This document shows, one piece after another, positions 7,129 through 16,072 of a stretch of 64,000 bases of DNA. This stretch comes from Stomatohabitans albus (GTDB lineage Bacteria > Actinomycetota > Nitriliruptoria > Euzebyales > Euzebyaceae), in the NCBI RefSeq assembly GCF_036336025.1, contig NZ_JAYKKE010000002.1, positions 546,547 to 610,546 on the forward strand, in the 5' to 3' direction. The notes under the pieces are model-generated. The model did not search any database. It was not told the DNA's origin and saw only the letters and a program-made list of their open reading frames with translations. A program made the position numbers and the translations under genes. How positions within the stretch are numbered: position 1 is the first letter of the stretch; each line of letters starts with the position of its first letter.

Positions 7129-8595
7129 TTAGCGACCATCCAGATGATCAAGTAGCTGCGGGCCAAATTCAGTCACATCGCCCGCACCCACCGTCAGGAG
7201 TAAGTCACCAGGCTGTACAACCCCGGCAACCACATCAAGAAGCGTTGAACGATCGGGTAGGAACCGGACATTTCCTCCGGCTTCTTTAACCCCATCGGCG
7301 ACAAGGGCACCCGTCACCCCGGGAACAGCAGCTTCACCGGCGGCATAAATATCAGTCACAATCACAAGATCAGCATCGGCTAGCGCGACACCCAATGCCT
7401 TGCCCATTGCCTGTGTGCGTGAATAGCGGTGGGGTTGGAAGAGTGCCACAACCCGCCCGTCGGGGTTGGCCTGTTTTGCAGCTTGCACGGTTGCTTCTAA
7501 TTCAGTGGGGTGGTGCCCATAGTCATCCACAACACGAATACCTTTTGCACTTCCCAAGTACTGGAAACGACGAGCGGCACCAGTGAATGCCGTTAGCCCT
7601 TCAGCGCCGGTTTTCCAATCTGCCCCGGCCCAGGTGGCTGCCATGAGCGCTGCCGTCGCATTAAGAACATTATGACGACCTGGAACGGCGACCGTCACCG
7701 AAATCGGTTCAGGAAGTAGGCCGGTGTGGTCAGTGATCGTGAAGGACGATCCCCCGGTTTCAGTGTGCGAAATATCGGTTATTTGCACATCAACCCCATC
7801 CGTTGTGCCATAGGTGGCGATGGTGTAGGCCGTTTCCTTGCGAAGCATTTGACCAAAGGTGGCTGATCCCGGATCGTCAGCACAGATCAATAGAGGCCCA
7901 TCTGGATTACTTACTTCAATAAAGCGTTTGAATGCAGTGTGCAGTGCTGCTTCATCACTAAATACATCGTGGTGGTCCATCTCAATATTCGTCACGACGA
8001 TGCAGTCACCTCGCAAACGGATAAAGGAACGGAACGCCTCATCAGCTTCAGCAACGAATACGTCTGAGCTGCCATGATGGGCACTATTTCCACCAGCGTG
8101 TAGCGCACCCCCAATAGCAAATGACGGGTCTAGTCCTCCGGCTTGCAGAATACGGGTGGTCATGGCCGTTGTCGTAGTTTTCCCATGCGTTCCACTAATG
8201 AGGATTCGACGGTTCCCCCGCATCAAAAGGTTGAGGAGATCTGCACGCAAGATAACAGGTATGCCATGGTCATGAGCCCACTGACGTTCTACGTTTGTGC
8301 GAGGAACAGCATTTGAAACCACCACAATGTCTGCACCCTCAACGTACTTGGCCGCATGTCCCACATGCACGGTAGCCCCCATTGATGTCAGTACATCACA
8401 GACCATGCCCCCGCGCAGGTCCGACCCAGACACAGGGATGTGCCGTTCAATTAAAAGCTGTGCAAGCCCATTCATGCCCGATCCGCCAATCCCAATCAGA
8501 TGGATACGGGTGTCTGGCCCTAAGGACAAGGTTGCAGGATCAGTGAATCCCTCACCGGGGCTTAACCCATCATCATTTGTTGTCACCGGGTTCAT
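7129..8595 (-). CDS. murC: UDP-N-acetylmuramate--L-alanine ligase
   Basis: 488-aa cytoplasmic Mur ligase that adds L-alanine to UDP-MurNAc, using ATP. The N-terminal UDP-binding Rossmann motif HLIGIGGSGM is at ~32-41, the ATP P-loop GTHGKTTTT at 135-143, and the central-domain motif NIEMDHHD and C-terminal domain DDYGHHPTE and FQPHRYSRT are present. Full length for the family. It overlaps murG by 4 nt. Transcribed downstream of murG and upstream of ftsQ. Confidence 0.97.
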   Translation of the reverse strand: MNPVTTNDDGLSPGEGFTDPATLSLGPDTRIHLIGIGGSGMNGLAQLLIERHIPVSGSDLRGGMVCDVLTSMGATVHVGHAAKYVEGADIVVVSNAVPRTNVERQWAHDHGIPVILRADLLNLLMRGNRRILISGTHGKTTTTAMTTRILQAGGLDPSFAIGGALHAGGNSAHHGSSDVFVAEADEAFRSFIRLRGDCIVVTNIEMDHHDVFSDEAALHTAFKRFIEVSNPDGPLLICADDPGSATFGQMLRKETAYTIATYGTTDGVDVQITDISHTETGGSSFTITDHTGLLPEPISVTVAVPGRHNVLNATAALMAATWAGADWKTGAEGLTAFTGAARRFQYLGSAKGIRVVDDYGHHPTELEATVQAAKQANPDGRVVALFQPHRYSRTQAMGKALGVALADADLVIVTDIYAAGEAAVPGVTGALVADGVKEAGGNVRFLPDRSTLLDVVAGVVQPGDLLLTVGAGDVTEFGPQLLDHLDGR

Positions 8596-9722
8596 CGGGA
8601 TACCTCCAAAAGTATCTGGGCCAGATCACGGGCTGCATTTGGTCGACCAAGCTTGGCACTCGCGTGGCGCATACGTGCATTTGTGCGTGGTTCCAAGGTT
8701 TGTTCGATCGTATCGGCTAAGCGGGGGCCATCGAGGGACGTGTCTTCAATTAAGATCGCAGCCTGGGCTTGCGTCATTGCCTGTGCATTCGCAAATTGGT
8801 GGTTACCCGTGGCGTGGGGGTAGGGCACCAAAATGGCGGGAAGGCCCATGACGGTGAGTTCAGCCAAGGTTGATGCACCAGACCGGCAGACAACCACATC
8901 AGCGATCTGGAGGGCGTCTGCCATGTCGGCAATAAATGGGAGCACACGCACTTGAATCTGTCCTTGGGCGGGTAGATCCCAGGCACGCCGAATATCGTCA
9001 AAGGTGCGTTCACCAGTGGCATGGAGAATCTGAAGTTGCTCAGGGTTTGTGAGGTTATTTGCAGCGGCAATAATCGCATTATTGATAGCTTTTGCCCCTT
9101 GGCTGCCGCCAAAAACAACGATCGTTTTTCGGTCAGGGGTCAGACCAAATCGGGCATAGATCGCCCCACGGTCACGCATTCTTGTCGTAGTTATGGCCTC
9201 AGCAAATGCTGTCCGTACCGGGTTGCCAATGGCCCCAGAACGTGGTTTATGCATCGCATCCATCGTGGCTTCAAACGTGCCCACAACTCGAGTTGCAATC
9301 GGACTTAACACCTTGTTGGTGACCCCAGGAACTGCATTTTGCTCATGGATTACCAACGGTATGCGATGCAGGCGAGCTGCAAGTCCTAGCGAAACCGAGG
9401 TATAGCCGCCAAATCCACACGCCGCGATGACATGGTGGCGTTGCATTATCTGGCTAACGGCATGGACCGATTTACCCAACACAAAGGGCAACCGCAGGAT
9501 TCTTGGGTCCGTTTTACGCGGTAACGCCATCGCATCGACGGTATTGAGGTGATACCCCGCATCTGGGACCAGGGTGGCTTCCATACGATCCTTGGTTCCG
9601 ACAAACTCAATGTGGATATCTGGTCGAAGTGCGCGGATTGCATCTGCGGTTGCGAGACCAGGGAAAATATGACCACCAGTACCGCCAGCAGCGATAAGCA
9701 CCGTGGGTGATGGATCAGACAT
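8592..9722 (-). CDS. murG: Undecaprenyl-PP-MurNAc-pentapeptide GlcNAc transferase (lipid II synthase)
   Basis: 376-aa GT28 glycosyltransferase acting at the inner face of the membrane to make lipid II. It has the N-terminal glycine-rich motif AAGGTGGHIFPG (11-22), HEQNAVPG, GGSQGA, and the donor-site segment VVCRSGASTLAEL plus PYPHATGNHQ. A TTG codon five residues upstream is in frame, but GAGGA sits 6 nt before ATG 9722 (inside the ftsW end), so 9722 is chosen. It overlaps ftsW by 8 nt. Confidence 0.96.
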   Translation of the reverse strand: MSDPSPTVLIAAGGTGGHIFPGLATADAIRALRPDIHIEFVGTKDRMEATLVPDAGYHLNTVDAMALPRKTDPRILRLPFVLGKSVHAVSQIMQRHHVIAACGFGGYTSVSLGLAARLHRIPLVIHEQNAVPGVTNKVLSPIATRVVGTFEATMDAMHKPRSGAIGNPVRTAFAEAITTTRMRDRGAIYARFGLTPDRKTIVVFGGSQGAKAINNAIIAAANNLTNPEQLQILHATGERTFDDIRRAWDLPAQGQIQVRVLPFIADMADALQIADVVVCRSGASTLAELTVMGLPAILVPYPHATGNHQFANAQAMTQAQAAILIEDTSLDGPRLADTIEQTLEPRTNARMRHASAKLGRPNAARDLAQILLEVSR

Positions 9723-10863
9723 CAGATTCCTCAGCAATACTGGTTAGTGGTGTTGGCACCGGGAGCATTTCATTCTGGCTATCCCACTGCGTGCATAGGC
9801 GATACAACAACCCGAGTGCACAAAGGACAGCGACCTTGGAACTGCCGCCCGTACTGATAAGTGGCAACGTCAACCCCGTGACCGGAATGACCCCAACAAC
9901 CGAAGCCATATTGATGAACGCTTGCAAGCTAATCCCGATGGCCAAGGCGAGACCGGCATAGCGACCAAAGGGTGTGGGGTGGCCTTTCCAAAGTTTGTAT
10001 CCAATGACTAAAAGGCCGACAAAGAGCGCAATAATAATGAGTGCACCGACAACCCCGTATTCTTCACCGATAACGGCATAAATGAAGTCGGTATCGCGGT
10101 TTGGCACTCGGCCCCATTGACTTTGACCGGCCCCTGGGCCCACCCCAAATAAGCCTCCACGGTTGATTGCCATCATCCCTTGCATCACCTGGCTGGTGAT
10201 GGGCTCTTCTCCCCCACCAATCCACTCTTTAATACGTTCAAGCCGGTAGGCGCGGCCCGTAAAAAACAGGCCTGCAATGGTTCCTGCGACACCGACGATC
10301 CCCATGGACGTCACCAACCGCCAGTTTAAACCGGCAAGGATTAACGGAATCATCCCGACAAGTGCCATCAATATGGCTCCTTCGAGATCGGGGCTGATTA
10401 TGACCCCTATGGTGGCCGGGATAATAAAGAGCAGAGGAATCTTGTTGATGTCTTTCCCTGCTTTAACGGCTTCATCCCGCTCACTGAGGTAGAGGGCAAC
10501 GTAGACGGGCAAAATCACGCGAACAAACTCACTGGGCTGAACCCGGAGGGCGCTGCCAAGCGGAAGCCAACGGTTGGCCCCGTTGATATCAGGTCCAAAA
10601 AACTTAGCGACAAAAATCGCTGCAATACCAATGGTCGTTAACAACGTGACAAACGGTAGCCAACGTTCGATACGAGCTTTGGCAACCACGATGGCGGCAA
10701 AAATCCCAACTGAAAGCGCCCCGATTTCTTTATAGACCTCTTTGAAGGGATCACCGTAACTGGCGGCTGCGACCACGGTGGTTGAAAACGTCATCGCAAT
10801 GCCGGTGATCACCAACATCGCGCTGATGATCAGGAGTGCATGATGGAGACGAAGGCTAGGCAT
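9715..10863 (-). CDS. ftsW: Lipid II-polymerising SEDS glycosyltransferase FtsW
   Basis: 382-aa polytopic membrane protein of the SEDS family, the septal peptidoglycan polymerase partner of FtsI. About ten hydrophobic helices are visible. The family regions NGANRWLPLGSALRVQPSEF, the DTDFIYAVIGEEYG signature and GLTLPLISTGGSSKVAVLCALG are present. The start ATG 10863 overlaps the murD stop region and has GGGGAG 8 nt upstream; longer in-frame starts would intrude into murD. Confidence 0.96.
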   Translation of the reverse strand: MPSLRLHHALLIISAMLVITGIAMTFSTTVVAAASYGDPFKEVYKEIGALSVGIFAAIVVAKARIERWLPFVTLLTTIGIAAIFVAKFFGPDINGANRWLPLGSALRVQPSEFVRVILPVYVALYLSERDEAVKAGKDINKIPLLFIIPATIGVIISPDLEGAILMALVGMIPLILAGLNWRLVTSMGIVGVAGTIAGLFFTGRAYRLERIKEWIGGGEEPITSQVMQGMMAINRGGLFGVGPGAGQSQWGRVPNRDTDFIYAVIGEEYGVVGALIIIALFVGLLVIGYKLWKGHPTPFGRYAGLALAIGISLQAFINMASVVGVIPVTGLTLPLISTGGSSKVAVLCALGLLYRLCTQWDSQNEMLPVPTPLTSIAEESDV

Positions 10864-12160
10864 TGGCAAACTCCCCGACAAGCTGTGCGAAGCGTTCTCC
10901 ACGTTGGGCATAGCTCGTGAACTGGTCAGTTGAAGCAGCTGCTGGACTCAATAGCACCGTATCACCAGGTCGAACCCGTTGAGTTAATGCTGCAAAGGCG
11001 TCATCAAGGTGGAGGTGGTCTTCAACGGGGACACCGGCCGCTCGGGCAGCTCGGGCTACCTCCTCATGACTGGTGCCAATCCCATAGACCGCAACGGCAC
11101 GCGAACGCATCCATGGAATCAAGGCATCATAGGCTACGCCTTTGTTATCACCGCCGATGATCCAATGAACATGCGTGAGTTCTTGAATCGCCGCAATCGC
11201 GGCGTGGGGGTTGGTCGCCTTGGAGTCATTGATAAAGGTGACCCCATGGATACGCCCCAAGCTTTGCATACGGTGAGCATCTGGGGTGGCACGAACCAAA
11301 GCCGTATTCACTGCGTCCTCATTGGCGCCCATCGCCAGGCAAGCCGCATGAGCGAGTGCGGCGTTCGCTCGGTTGTGGGAACCGAGTAACTGAATAGGAA
11401 GGGTGAAGGCATCAGGATCTACGGTAATTACCTCTCCTACCGGTGGGTACTTGACCAAGAGGTCAAGCACCGCGTGCTCCTTGGATGAGACGACGACAGC
11501 GTTCGCATGGGCCCATATCGTGGCCTTTGCTTTGCCGTAGGCCTGTGCATTGCCATGCCAAGTCAAATGATCGTCTGCAAGGTTGGTGATCACGGCAACC
11601 TCACAGGTCAATGTTTGCGCATAGTGAAGTTGAAAACTTGATAGCTCAAGGACACCGATAGCCAGATCATCGGTGAGTCCTTGGGTGAGTGGAACCCCGA
11701 TATTGCCCAATAGCGGTACGGGGCCAAAGGCGGCGCTCAGTCCGGCCCCAATCAGTTGGGTAGTGGTTGTTTTCCCATTGGTACCCGTGACCCCGACGAG
11801 ACGGGTGTGGTGATTGGAGAGCTGCCAAGCCAATTCGGGTTCACTGACAATAGGGATACCGTCTGCTTCAGCCCTGGCCAGTACCCGATGGTGCGGAGGA
11901 AACGCCGGACTGGGAGCAATACAGGTCACCCCATCCAAGAGTCGGTCAAGATCGACCGTATCCCCAAACATCGTGCCAACAGATTGAGCTGAGAAGCGTT
12001 GCCGTATGGTGTCATCTGCTGGCGGCTGGTCTGAATAGACGCGAACCGGTTGTCCAACTTCACGCAGCCGCTTGACCATAGCCAATGCCGAGGCGCCTAA
12101 GCCAAGTACAAGCGTGATTGAGGACGATGCGCTATCGCGACCGGCTAACTCATCGCTCAT
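10856..12160 (-). CDS. murD: UDP-N-acetylmuramoyl-L-alanine--D-glutamate ligase
   Basis: 434-aa ATP-dependent Mur ligase that adds D-glutamate. It has an N-terminal Rossmann-like domain (LVLGLGASALAMVKRL), the P-loop GVTGTNGKTTTT (123-134), the central motif ELSSFQL, NLADDHLTWHG, and the C-terminal FINDSKATNPHA with IIGGDNKG. The start ATG 12160 overlaps the mraY stop in ATGA, which fixes it; an upstream in-frame start would add 20 unlikely residues inside mraY. Confidence 0.96.
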   Translation of the reverse strand: MSDELAGRDSASSSITLVLGLGASALAMVKRLREVGQPVRVYSDQPPADDTIRQRFSAQSVGTMFGDTVDLDRLLDGVTCIAPSPAFPPHHRVLARAEADGIPIVSEPELAWQLSNHHTRLVGVTGTNGKTTTTQLIGAGLSAAFGPVPLLGNIGVPLTQGLTDDLAIGVLELSSFQLHYAQTLTCEVAVITNLADDHLTWHGNAQAYGKAKATIWAHANAVVVSSKEHAVLDLLVKYPPVGEVITVDPDAFTLPIQLLGSHNRANAALAHAACLAMGANEDAVNTALVRATPDAHRMQSLGRIHGVTFINDSKATNPHAAIAAIQELTHVHWIIGGDNKGVAYDALIPWMRSRAVAVYGIGTSHEEVARAARAAGVPVEDHLHLDDAFAALTQRVRPGDTVLLSPAAASTDQFTSYAQRGERFAQLVGEFANA

Positions 12161-13218
12161 AGCCGTGCCAACCAATCGGCATAAAAGATGCCTAATGTCA
12201 CACTGACAAAGAGGGCGCAAAGAATCCAGAAGCGAACAATCACCTGATTTTCATGCCAGCCGGCATGTTCAAAGTGGTGGTGAATAGGCGCCATTTTAAA
12301 GAGGCGTTTCCCTCCGAATGCTTTAAAGACGATGACTTGCAAAATAACGCTCAGGGTCTCCACCACGAACAGGCCACCAAGCACAATCAGGAGAAGTTCT
12401 GTTTCGGTGACCACGGCAAGTGCAGCCATCATCCCCCCAATAGCCAGACTGCCTGTGTCACCCATGAAAATATGCGCAGGATGGGCATTCCACCACAGAA
12501 ACCCGATGGTGGCACCCATAGCCGCACCAGCGGCAATCGCAACAACATCTGCGTGAATAACTGCAGCGTTGGTATAGATGCAGCCCTCCGCACAACCAGG
12601 GCTTAATACCCCGTGCCGGCTAATCCAATAGGCGATCGCACAATAGGCACCAAAGACCATCGAACTTGACCCTGCGGCAAGCCCATCTAACCCGTCGGTA
12701 AGGTTTACCGCGTTCGATGTTGCTGCCAGGATTAAGAAGCAAAAAAATGGGTAGAGCCATGGGCCAAAATCCAGATAGGGCAAGGGGCCGATGAAGCTTA
12801 ATTGGGTGCTTGTGTCGGCAACATACTGAGCGCCGAAACTAAAGAGTAGGGCCACGATGGCTTGGCCGAGGAACTTGGCTTTACTGCTGAGCCCGAGGTT
12901 GCGTCGATTGATGAGTTTGATGCCATCATCAATGAAACCAACGAGCCCCATGGCCAAAAAGGTCCCTATAACGAGTAAACCGCCTGGGTTCAGGAGTTTG
13001 CCTGAATATGCAGTGGCAACAAGGTAGCCGACTACGGTGGCTATGATGATGGCGATACCACCCATCGTGGGTGTACCTCGTTTGGTTTGATGGCTTTTGG
13101 GTCCGTCATCGCGGATGAGCTGACCCATTTCTCGACGCTTAAAAAAACGAATAACCAGCGGTGTGCCTATCAGTGACAAAATCAGTGATAGGCCGGTGGC
13201 AAGCAAGATGGCGATCAT
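12157..13218 (-). CDS. mraY: Phospho-N-acetylmuramoyl-pentapeptide transferase
   Basis: 353-aa membrane enzyme with about ten helices. It transfers phospho-MurNAc-pentapeptide to undecaprenyl phosphate, forming lipid I. Family signatures: GPKSHQTKRGTPTMGG, GFIDDGIKL, NAVNLTDGLDGLA with the catalytic acidic residues, NAHPAHIFMGDTGSL, and the C-terminal PIHHHFEHAGWHENQVIVRF. It overlaps murF by 4 nt and murD by 4 nt. Confidence 0.97.
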   Translation of the reverse strand: MIAILLATGLSLILSLIGTPLVIRFFKRREMGQLIRDDGPKSHQTKRGTPTMGGIAIIIATVVGYLVATAYSGKLLNPGGLLVIGTFLAMGLVGFIDDGIKLINRRNLGLSSKAKFLGQAIVALLFSFGAQYVADTSTQLSFIGPLPYLDFGPWLYPFFCFLILAATSNAVNLTDGLDGLAAGSSSMVFGAYCAIAYWISRHGVLSPGCAEGCIYTNAAVIHADVVAIAAGAAMGATIGFLWWNAHPAHIFMGDTGSLAIGGMMAALAVVTETELLLIVLGGLFVVETLSVILQVIVFKAFGGKRLFKMAPIHHHFEHAGWHENQVIVRFWILCALFVSVTLGIFYADWLARL

Positions 13219-14585
13219 GCGGCCTGCTCCAAGTGGGTGGTAAGTGCGGAAACAATGTATTCGAGCCCTTCAGCTCGACTTGCTTTAACCAAAACAACGG
13301 CGGGCTGCGTTCCAATCAACGAGATAAGCAAATCGACTGCTTCATCCAGCGATGCTGCTTCGTGTGTGTCATCGCGACCAGCCCGGTAGAGCCCCTGCGC
13401 ATTGACGCTGACAAGCGTCTCGATCCCGATGTCTTCACTGTACTGAGCGATCCGACTCAAGGTTGGTTTAAGCTGGTCTTCGAGGTCATGAACCATCCCC
13501 AGGACTGCGATGCGTCGGGGGGCACGTATGGCAGCTAACGTATCAAGGGCAGCAATAATCGACCCTTCATTCGCGTTGTACGTATCGTCGATGATCGTAA
13601 CCTGCCCCACCGTTGTCGATGCCATACGCATTGGAGAAACCCGCGCATGAGCCAAGGCAGGCAGGCTGTGGATTCTTGGAATATCCAATGCGTCAGCAAC
13701 GGCTATGGCAGCCAACATATTGGTTGTCTGATGGATACCTGGCAGTGGGGCGCGAACCAGTTGGCCATCAAGGCAAAAGGTCACTCGCCCATGGGCATCG
13801 GTGGAAAGGTTGTCAGGGTGAAGGTCTGCGGTTGTCTTTGTACCAACCGTTTGAACGCGTGCTGAGGTACGGCCAGCAAGTTCCGCACAGGCTGGATTAT
13901 CTGCATTTAAAATAGCGAGACCTTCAGGGGGCAGCGCTTCTACAAGTTCACCCTTAGCCTCAGCAATGGCTGCTTCGGAACCAAATGCCCCCACATGAGC
14001 TGCTCCGATTGTCGTTACTACCCCAATGCTTGGCCGTAAGATTGGCATAGCTGCCTTAATGTGACCGATGCCACGAGCCCCGATCTCACTCACGAGCACC
14101 TCAGTATCTTCGGTTAAGGTGCATAAGGTTAGTGGCAAACCGAGTTCATTGTTGAAACTACCCTTTGTTGCAACAACCGGCTTTACACTCCCCAATGCTG
14201 CGGCAATCAAGTCCTTTGTCGTGGTCTTGCCATTCGAACCAGTAACCCCAACCACGATCGGATCAACGGTGTCACGATGCCATTGCCCTAACTTCGTGAG
14301 GGCCTCAACCGTGTCAGGAACCAAAATGGCCCCACTAGGTGCATCTGGCGCAGTTGCCAAGGCATGATCTTGCTGGCAGAGATAACCCGTAGCACCTGTC
14401 GCCATGGCTTGGGAAACGAAGTCGTGACCATCACGTTGAGCAATGATGGGCACAAACAGGTCTCCGGGAGCCACTTGACGAGAATCAATCGTGACTCCAC
14501 GCACCGTCCGCTCACCAGCAATGGCAGGGTCACGGACCTGGCCACCAACAATGGTGGCAAGGTGATTCAGGGTTACGGTAATCAT
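13215..14585 (-). CDS. murF: UDP-MurNAc-tripeptide--D-alanyl-D-alanine ligase
   Basis: 456-aa Mur ligase that adds D-Ala-D-Ala in the cytoplasm. Seen: the N-terminal motif VTIDSRQVAPGDLFV, the P-loop GVTGSNGKTTTKD (113-125), the NNELGLPLTL segment typical of MurF, SEIGARGIGHI, and the C-terminal DDTYNANEGSIIAAL. Its stop overlaps mraY by 4 nt and it starts 3 nt after murE. Confidence 0.96.
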   Translation of the reverse strand: MITVTLNHLATIVGGQVRDPAIAGERTVRGVTIDSRQVAPGDLFVPIIAQRDGHDFVSQAMATGATGYLCQQDHALATAPDAPSGAILVPDTVEALTKLGQWHRDTVDPIVVGVTGSNGKTTTKDLIAAALGSVKPVVATKGSFNNELGLPLTLCTLTEDTEVLVSEIGARGIGHIKAAMPILRPSIGVVTTIGAAHVGAFGSEAAIAEAKGELVEALPPEGLAILNADNPACAELAGRTSARVQTVGTKTTADLHPDNLSTDAHGRVTFCLDGQLVRAPLPGIHQTTNMLAAIAVADALDIPRIHSLPALAHARVSPMRMASTTVGQVTIIDDTYNANEGSIIAALDTLAAIRAPRRIAVLGMVHDLEDQLKPTLSRIAQYSEDIGIETLVSVNAQGLYRAGRDDTHEAASLDEAVDLLISLIGTQPAVVLVKASRAEGLEYIVSALTTHLEQAA

Positions 14586-14588
14586 CAG

Positions 14589-16067
14589 TTATCCCCTCGC
14601 TAAAACAGCTTGGGCCACTTCTCGATCATCAAAATGGTGCTTGACCCCGTTGATCTCTTGATAGGTCTCATGGCCCTTTCCAGCAATAAGGACTACATCA
14701 TGGGGACCAGCCAGGGTAATGGCTTGGGCAATTGCCTCACGTCGATCCGTTACCCGTACCCATCGTGATGAAATATCAAGCCCAGCGGTCATCTCATCCA
14801 AGATTGTTTCAGGATTCTCGCTTCTTGGGTTGTCACTCGTAAAAACACTATGGTCTGCGCCCGCCAAGGCGGCGTGAGCCATCAATGGGCGCTTTTCACG
14901 GTCCCGGTCACCGCCACACCCAATCACACAAATCAGATTGCCTGACGTTGTTTGTCGCAAACTAGCCAATACATTCGATAAGGCATCAGGTGTGTGTGCA
15001 TAGTCTACGAGCACAGTCGGCTGGTCAGCTCGACCACGAACTTGTTCAGCACGTCCAGGCGTTGGCGCACTTGTCGCAAGGGCATCGACACACGCCTGAA
15101 CATCAACACCGATCTGATGGCATAAGGTGACCGCAAGGGCTGCGTTATCCACATTGAATCTTCCCGGCAATGGCACACGGGCATCATAGGTTTTGCCATC
15201 AATCTCCAACACGCATGTAGATTCATCTGCGAATAGCTGAACACTACTTATGTCTATATCAGCTTTCCTATACTGGCTAATAGTCTTAAATGGCAAGGAA
15301 ATATGCTGGTAGACATAATCCGAGTACGTATTATCAGGATGGTTCGGATCGCCAAGCACCATCGCACCTACCCGTGCCCAGCGTGAATCAAATAACGAAG
15401 CTTTGACCTGAGCATAGGCCTCCATCGTGTGATGGTAATCCAGATGATCTTGGGTCAGGTTGGTGAACCCTACCGCGTCAAACGACAACCCATTGATACG
15501 ACCCAGATCAATGCCGTGGCTCGACACTTCCATCGCAACAACCGCAATAGACGCATCACGCATGCGTGCTAACAGGCGCTGAATATCTGTCGCCTCAGGA
15601 GTGGTACGTATCCCTTCAATGCGTGTTTGACCAATCTTGGCCTCTACCGTGCCAATGAGCCCAGCTTGCAGGCCCACTCGGCTAAGGATTTGATGAATAA
15701 TCCATGTCGTTGTTGTTTTTCCGTTGGTACCGGTTACCCCGATAACCTGCATCGCAGCACTGGGATAGTCATGAACAGCCGCAGCGATATCCCCCACAGC
15801 CTGAGCCACATTGGGCACAATAATCTGTGGGATATCGACCTGAACCTCGCGTTGAACAACAACTGCGCTGGCCCCGTTCGTAACCGCCGCATCCACAAAA
15901 TCATGACCATCCGCGATCGCACCCGGACGAGCAATAAAAAGCCAGCCAGGCTGGACTTGACGAGAATCTAATGTTGCATCGGTGATGAGTGGCTCCCCAT
16001 TACCGATAAGGCGTGCACCATGAGGTTCAGCGATAGCGTTAACAAGCGCAGGTAACGATATGGGCAT
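14589..16067 (-). CDS. murE: UDP-MurNAc-L-Ala-D-Glu:meso-diaminopimelate ligase
   Basis: 492-aa Mur ligase for the third residue of the stem peptide. P-loop GVTGTNGKTTTT at 110-121, N-terminal TLDSRQVQPGWLF and EVSSHGIDLGR. The substrate-selecting signature is DNPRSENP, the form found in enzymes that add meso-diaminopimelate; lysine-adding enzymes have DDPN. So the cell wall is predicted to be meso-DAP type. It lies 5 nt after ftsI. Confidence 0.96.
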   Translation of the reverse strand: MPISLPALVNAIAEPHGARLIGNGEPLITDATLDSRQVQPGWLFIARPGAIADGHDFVDAAVTNGASAVVVQREVQVDIPQIIVPNVAQAVGDIAAAVHDYPSAAMQVIGVTGTNGKTTTTWIIHQILSRVGLQAGLIGTVEAKIGQTRIEGIRTTPEATDIQRLLARMRDASIAVVAMEVSSHGIDLGRINGLSFDAVGFTNLTQDHLDYHHTMEAYAQVKASLFDSRWARVGAMVLGDPNHPDNTYSDYVYQHISLPFKTISQYRKADIDISSVQLFADESTCVLEIDGKTYDARVPLPGRFNVDNAALAVTLCHQIGVDVQACVDALATSAPTPGRAEQVRGRADQPTVLVDYAHTPDALSNVLASLRQTTSGNLICVIGCGGDRDREKRPLMAHAALAGADHSVFTSDNPRSENPETILDEMTAGLDISSRWVRVTDRREAIAQAITLAGPHDVVLIAGKGHETYQEINGVKHHFDDREVAQAVLARG

Positions 16068-16072
16068 AAGGG